Shown piece after piece: positions 1-4,800 of a stretch of DNA of 11,048 bases (positions are counted from its first letter, which is position 1; the number at the start of each line of letters is the position of its first letter). The position numbers and the translations under genes were made by a program. This DNA is from an uncultured Ruminococcus sp. Lineage in GTDB: Bacteria; Bacillota; Clostridia; Oscillospirales; Ruminococcaceae. Location of the stretch: contig CALDFS010000305.1 of NCBI GenBank assembly GCA_937942105.1, forward strand, positions 1 through 11,048, read 5' to 3'. The notes under the pieces were generated by a model. That model was not told where the DNA came from, did no database searches, and saw nothing but the letters and a program-made list of their open reading frames with translations.

Positions 1-521
1 TCATTAAGAGCCTTAGCCATAGGAGCCAAGCAGTTAGTGGTGCAGGAAGCAGCGGAGATAATGGTATCATCCTTGGTAAGGGTGTTCTCATTAACGCTGA
101 AAACGATGGTAGGAAGATCGTTGCCTGCGGGAGCAGAAATAACAACCTTCTTAGCGCCGGCATCGATATGGGCCTGGCTCTTTTCCTTAGAGCAGTAGAA
201 GCCTGTGCACTCCAGAACTACGTCAACACCGATTTCACCCCAAGGAAGATCCTTAGCGTCCTTCTCGGCATAAATCTTAAGAACCTTGCCATCTACAGTG
301 ATGGTGCCTGCCTCATCGTCAGCGGAAACAGTGTGAGCGTTGTCGCCGATCTTTCCGCAGTAGCCGCCCTGAGCGGTATCGTACTTAAGAAGGTGAGCGA
401 GCATGGAAGGCTTAGTAAGGTCGTTAATAGCAACGATCTCATAACCCTCTGCGCCGAACATCTGTCTGAAAGCAAGACGTCCGATTCTGCCGAATCCGTT
501 AATTGCAACTTTTACTGACAT
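1..521 (-). CDS. gap: Glyceraldehyde-3-phosphate dehydrogenase, N-terminal part (cut by window edge)
   Basis: Cytoplasmic glycolytic enzyme that oxidises glyceraldehyde 3-phosphate to 1,3-bisphosphoglycerate with NAD and phosphate. The visible 173 residues contain the Rossmann-fold nucleotide loop NGFGRIGR (residues 8-15), the motif AINDL with Asp34 at the end of the second strand (the acidic residue usual in NAD-specific enzymes), and the catalytic segment SAASCTTNC with the active-site Cys at residue 160. The family is about 335 residues long, so roughly the C-terminal half lies beyond base 1. The ATG at 519-521 is supported by a strong GGAGGT at 529-534, seven bases upstream, and by the usual short N-terminus before the first beta strand. 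It is transcribed away from the SEC-C gene. Family assignment is secure; that this is the glycolytic rather than a second paralogue is inferred from the NAD-type Asp. Confidence 0.97.
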   Translation of the reverse strand, partial: MSVKVAINGFGRIGRLAFRQMFGAEGYEIVAINDLTKPSMLAHLLKYDTAQGGYCGKIGDNAHTVSADDEAGTITVDGKVLKIYAEKDAKDLPWGEIGVDVVLECTGFYCSKEKSQAHIDAGAKKVVISAPAGNDLPTIVFSVNENTLTKDDTIISAASCTTNCLAPMAKALN

Positions 522-528
522 TAAAAAA

Positions 529-534
529 ACCTCC
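529..534 (-). promoter_or_regulatory. Ribosome binding site of gap
   Basis: GGAGGT on the minus strand, a perfect core Shine-Dalgarno, seven bases before the ATG at 521. It fixes the gap start. Confidence 0.9.
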
Positions 535-552
535 AATAGTAAATTATACTGT

Positions 553-583
553 GCTGACAAAGGCATGAAAACCTTTTATCAGC
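553..583 (-). promoter_or_regulatory. Hairpin in the gap leader
   Basis: The arms 553-563 and 572-583 are inverted repeats around an 8-base loop. Read as minus-strand RNA they form about 11 pairs with one bulged A; the pair at positions 558/578 is a U-G wobble. In plus-strand RNA the same pair would be a C-A mismatch. This favours a structure acting in the gap messenger RNA over one in the opposite transcript. It lies between the proposed gap promoter and the ribosome binding site, with no T-tract straight after it, so it is not an obvious terminator. It could stabilise the message or bind a regulator. Confidence 0.5.
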
Positions 584-604
584 AAGCAGTATTCTGCATA
601 TATT

Positions 605-633
605 ATTCTACACTATTTCGGTATTATTTGCAA
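605..633 (-). promoter_or_regulatory. Candidate sigma-A promoter of gap
   Basis: On the minus strand TTGCAA (628-633) and TAGAAT (605-610) are separated by exactly 17 bases. The predicted start point is near 598, giving a leader of about 77 bases that contains the hairpin at 553-583. A TATAAT also sits at 543-548 but would start transcription almost on the ribosome binding site and has no matching -35, so I prefer the upstream pair. Confidence 0.5.
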
Positions 634-719
634 GTACTTTACCCAAAAAATATATTTATTTATTGTTAATTTTTTTGATGAAAATATAACAAAACCTTGG
701 TACGTGAATAAAATATCGG

Positions 720-748
720 TTGATATAATTGAAACGTTGTGCTATAAT
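720..748 (+). promoter_or_regulatory. Sigma-A promoter of the SEC-C protein gene
   Basis: TTGATA (720-725), a 17-base spacer, then a perfect TATAAT (743-748) preceded by TGC, i.e. an extended -10. The predicted start is near 755, about 39 bases before the ATG at 794. This is one of the strongest promoter matches in the window. Confidence 0.8.
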
Positions 749-793
749 TAACGAAAAGACAGAATATGTGCTGAGCAGAAAGGATGAAATTAT

Positions 794-1783
794 ATGGCAA
801 CAACAGAAGACAACCCGCTTGAAATGTATCCCCGCCGCAAGCTGAATAGCCTTTACCGCGCAATTCCCTTGGAGGATAAGGTGTTTATAAAGCTGCGCAA
901 ATACTTTTTGGCAATGTCCATATTATATGGAATCATCCCCTTAAGAAAGGCGTTCGAGATAATCTCGGAGCAAAATCCCGGAATGATAACCAAAGATGAG
1001 TTTCTTGCCTTTAGCGAGATAGCCCGTCACGAAGAGGATATGTATTATATCATCGGTGAAGATGAGTTGTATTCCAACGGCAAGCTAAAAAGCAAGCTGG
1101 ACAGGGAATTGGTTGACTTCGGCATTTTGTATCGTGATGATGATTTGGCTGCCTACGAAATGATGAAGTCTCTTCAAGGAAACAAGCCATACTACGTTCC
1201 TAATCAGACCAAGCTTTTCACCTTCGGTAACATTCTGTATGAGAAGACAAGCTATACCCAAGCCATGGTTGATTTCTTGCGACCTATGGTGAAGGAGGAT
1301 GCTATGGTAGAAATGATTGTTGCATCCTGCTCCGATTATGTCGGTCTGGTCAACAGTCCTTTCAGGAGAGCTTTTGAATTACTCGACGAGAAAGGCGTAG
1401 TGTTGAGCGAAAAGGATGCCGAAAAGTTTGTCAGCCTTTGCCAAGATATTCACAACAACACGAGAATGCAGGTCAACAGAGGATACACTCCTAACGAGAT
1501 TGTCGGGCTGTATAAAGACGCTTCTCCAAAGCAGCCTCATGTGGTTGAACTTACCGATAATACCAAAAAAGCATTAGCTGAGGGAAGAATCGACCCGCAG
1601 GATATCATTTTACAGCTGATGACTGCGGATATGCCGAGCGAGGAAATAAGGGCGGGACTGCTCCGAGGTGTTGCAGAAGCCATATCAAAAAACGTTTCAA
1701 ATAAATCCACGGAAAAAGTCGGCAGAAATGACCCTTGTCCCTGCGGAAGCGGTAAGAAATATAAAAAATGCTGCGGAAGATAG
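794..1783 (+). CDS. Protein of unknown function with C-terminal SEC-C zinc-binding motif
   Basis: A 329-residue protein, predicted cytoplasmic: no signal peptide or membrane segment is visible. The last 20 residues are a SEC-C motif, GRNDPCPCGSG followed by a Lys/Tyr-rich stretch and CC, with ligands Cys315, Cys317, Cys326 and Cys327 (CxCx8CC). In SecA this motif binds zinc and contacts SecB or the ribosome; it is also found at the ends of many other proteins. The first 290 residues look mainly helical and charged and I do not recognise them; they carry no SecA ATPase motifs. A Ser/Asn/Lys-rich linker (about 293-308) joins the two parts. The ATG at 794 is supported by AAAGGA at 779-784, nine bases upstream. 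The gene has its own promoter, is divergent from gap and convergent with the adhesin gene, so no functional partner is indicated. The motif is certain, the function unknown. Confidence 0.9.
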   Translation: MATTEDNPLEMYPRRKLNSLYRAIPLEDKVFIKLRKYFLAMSILYGIIPLRKAFEIISEQNPGMITKDEFLAFSEIARHEEDMYYIIGEDELYSNGKLKSKLDRELVDFGILYRDDDLAAYEMMKSLQGNKPYYVPNQTKLFTFGNILYEKTSYTQAMVDFLRPMVKEDAMVEMIVASCSDYVGLVNSPFRRAFELLDEKGVVLSEKDAEKFVSLCQDIHNNTRMQVNRGYTPNEIVGLYKDASPKQPHVVELTDNTKKALAEGRIDPQDIILQLMTADMPSEEIRAGLLRGVAEAISKNVSNKSTEKVGRNDPCPCGSGKKYKKCCGR

Positions 1784-1800
1784 CATATTATACTGGTATC

Positions 1801-1838
1801 AAAATAAGACGTCCGCCCCAACCGAGGCAGACGTCCTT
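1801..1838 (-). terminator. Intrinsic terminator of the adhesin gene
   Basis: The arms 1806-1817 and 1826-1837 enclose an 8-base loop. As minus-strand RNA they form 12 continuous pairs including two G-U wobbles; both wobbles become A-C mismatches in plus-strand RNA. The minus-strand transcript then runs into TATTTT (1806 to 1801). Both facts indicate that the element mainly terminates the adhesin gene, whose stop is at 1864-1866. In plus-strand RNA a weaker hairpin followed by CTTTCT could still help end the SEC-C transcript. Confidence 0.85.
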
Positions 1839-1863
1839 TCTGATTATTCGCTATGTTATTTTG

Positions 1864-4800
1864 TTAAGCTGTTTTGCGTCTTTTAATAGCCACAAGCACT
1901 ATTGCAAGAGCAATGATTGATATTCCGGAAACAGTGTAAACTTCTGTTCCTGATCCGCCGGTTGAAGGAAGCTCATGACCGCAGGTATTTGCAACTGTGA
2001 TTTTGAATGTGCAGTGATTTGCGGCTTCATCGTGAATTGTTTGAATATCGAGCTGCCTTGAATTTGTTCCCTCTGCGTTTTTGATTGAAGCAGTTACCGC
2101 AAGCTCGGGGTCGAATTCTATCGTAACCTCAACAGGGTGGGCGAGAAGAGCAAAGCCGGCAGGGGACTGAATCTCTTCAAGATAATAGGTTCCGCCGCTT
2201 ATGTGAGCAAAGGCTTTATCCAAGCTGCCATCGACCTCAGACGTTGCAATTGTTGCATTCTGCTTTTCTGTTACCCACTCGACGGCACCGCTGTCATTAA
2301 GCTTATAATACTCTGTTATTTCCGCGCCCTCGGTCGAAAGAGTTTTGCGGTACAGAACAAATCTTGCTTCGGCAAGCGGCTGATTATTTTCTGAATTGAT
2401 CTTATTCACATCCAGGGAAACATCCTGCTCGTCGGTGACGCGAATGTAAGTGGAACGCGAGAACAGGTGGGTTATTTCATTTTCCGACCAGTCTTCATAG
2501 TTGATACTCGTGTTGAAGACTTGATTTGAACCAAACTCATAATCCTGCCAAAGCTCATAATACGGCCAGCCAGAGGTTGTGAATATTCGTCTGTACTTTG
2601 CGTGCTCATCGGCATTATTATGTCTTTCGGCATTCGGATAATAATTGAAGGCAACCTGATTGGACTGAACGGCATCACTTGGCTTGTATTTCAGGTAGGT
2701 TTTAAATGCATTATTACCATTATGCGGATCATTATTTGTTATACTCGATTCATTTACAGTGATATAGCCAAGCATTTTGCTTTCATCTTCTACATCAGCA
2801 AAGCTTGTGCTTGGCTTACTTATCTTCATCTGCGCATAAATCCAGGTAAGCGTATTGTCTATCTGACCCTCGGAAGCAAACTGGCTCAGCGTGTTTACAA
2901 CGTATCCCGGACCACGACCAACCATAACTCCGTCATCCTCGGTGCCCGCATTTGCATAAATTGTGTCTTCTGTTACGAGAACCATTATATCGGTATCGTT
3001 CAGTGCATAGCCCACAGGGGATTTAATCTCTTTTACGATATACTGACCGTCATTCAGATTTACAAACTCGCCTGTGCCCACATGTATGCCGTCGGATAGA
3101 GTAGATGTTGTTGTTACAGCTACAGGGTTGATTGTGAAGCTGCTGCCATTAATAATGCCTGTTTCACTGTTAATAGTATACTCGCCTTCAAGCAGACGAT
3201 TTATATTATTTGAGTCAATATATCTAATATCACCTGTTGTCTCATCCTGATGAACCTTATAAATCGCAAAGGTTGCACCGTTTATCAGTTTGTCGCCGTC
3301 CATCTTTTGAACGAAAATCTTGTTTATAAGGTTAGGAACCTGAATGTTTGCACCGAAGGCGCGCTCGAAAGATTTAAAATCTGTAACGTTGCTCAATTCA
3401 TCGCTGTGTGAATAAACACCATGGGTATTGTATGCGTTTGCACCGGCAAGGCTGTCAGCCGCGGTCCAATAGAAGCCGACGGTATAACGTGTTTTTCCCT
3501 TTTCACTTTCAGAAAGCATGCGGTAATACTCGGTAATGTTTCCGGGAAGGTTTTCAAGTGTAAGCTGCATCTGGCAGGATGGCGAAACCTTGAAGATAAC
3601 CTCGTCACCATCGTTCATTGTTTTGTTGGCAGCATAAATAACTGCATCCAACATGGTTCTGCCAGTCATATCAACAAGCGTATATCCGATTTTATCATTG
3701 CCATATACCGGTGTCCAGCTTTTTTCGTTCCCCAAATCTGTTGCATTGCCGTTATCATCTACAGGACCGGTATACTTTAATACTACCGCAAACATGGTGC
3801 CATTGTGAGTAGTCGTTACATTTCCGTCGTTATTTTCTACACTGTAGTAATCTGTCTTTTTGGGAGGATTGTCGCCGTTTTTGATAAAAATAGTTTCCGG
3901 TGCAGTTACCTGCAGGGTTGATGCCGCGCGCGAGCCTGATTCGGCTGTGTTGTTGCATTTAAGAATTTTACCGTTGGCACTTCCATCCCATATTTCCAGA
4001 TAAACGTCTTTTGTTACTACCCTGAAGCCATCCGGAACCTTGATTTCCCGCAGAATAAAGTTTTTGCCGAATTGGCCTTCAAGTTCGTGAATTGTATATG
4101 GCGTACCGTCTTTTTTATTCTCGAAAATCATTTCGCCAGCTGCATTTGTTGTTCCGGTATAAAGGGCATGCGCTATGATGCTTCCGTTGCCGTCTGTAAG
4201 ATTTCCGTATTCATCGTAAACCGGGTTTTGCGGCTCGGTTACCACATTACCAACCTTGTCTGCAAGCATATTATAGCTGGAATCAGCAGCATAAACTGCA
4301 AATTCAGCGCCCGGAACAACCTGACCGTACTGGTCGACCTTGTAAATTGCAGTCTTAGGAATGCTGATAAGATTATATTTAAGCTCAAGGTTAGACGAGT
4401 AGTTGCCGCGTTCAAGGTAGAAGAACTTAAGCGTGTGGGTTGTGTTGTCGGCAAAGGTATTTGGCTGTTCAGTGGACCATGTTGTTGTATTTACTTTGCC
4501 GGCAGCTAAATAAGCTTGATATAGCGTCGTTTTGTTATTTGTATCGTTGTTAATCAATATATCGCCAGTAACAAAGTTGATATCAATGCTGCATGCATCG
4601 TGTATGCCGCCGCCATCGCCAACAAGAACATCATCGATAAATATCCAAACGTCGTCATCACCAGAGAAGTGGAATGAGGTTGGTATATCTGTTCCTTTTT
4701 CATTTGCGTAACCGCCGTTTTTCTGGAAGAAGCGTGTTGTTATCGTCATACCGAAGTAGTGGTTCATCAGTGCATCATCACGAGCTGATTCCATAACCTG

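Noticed and set aside
168..518. Plus-strand open frame of 116 codons
   Set aside because: It is antisense to the clearly coding gap gene and has no recognisable domain or ribosome binding site.
2602..3099. Plus-strand open frame of 165 codons inside the adhesin gene
   Set aside because: It is antisense to well-defined adhesin sequence, Cys- and Ile-rich in the manner of a complement-strand shadow, and shows no family motif.
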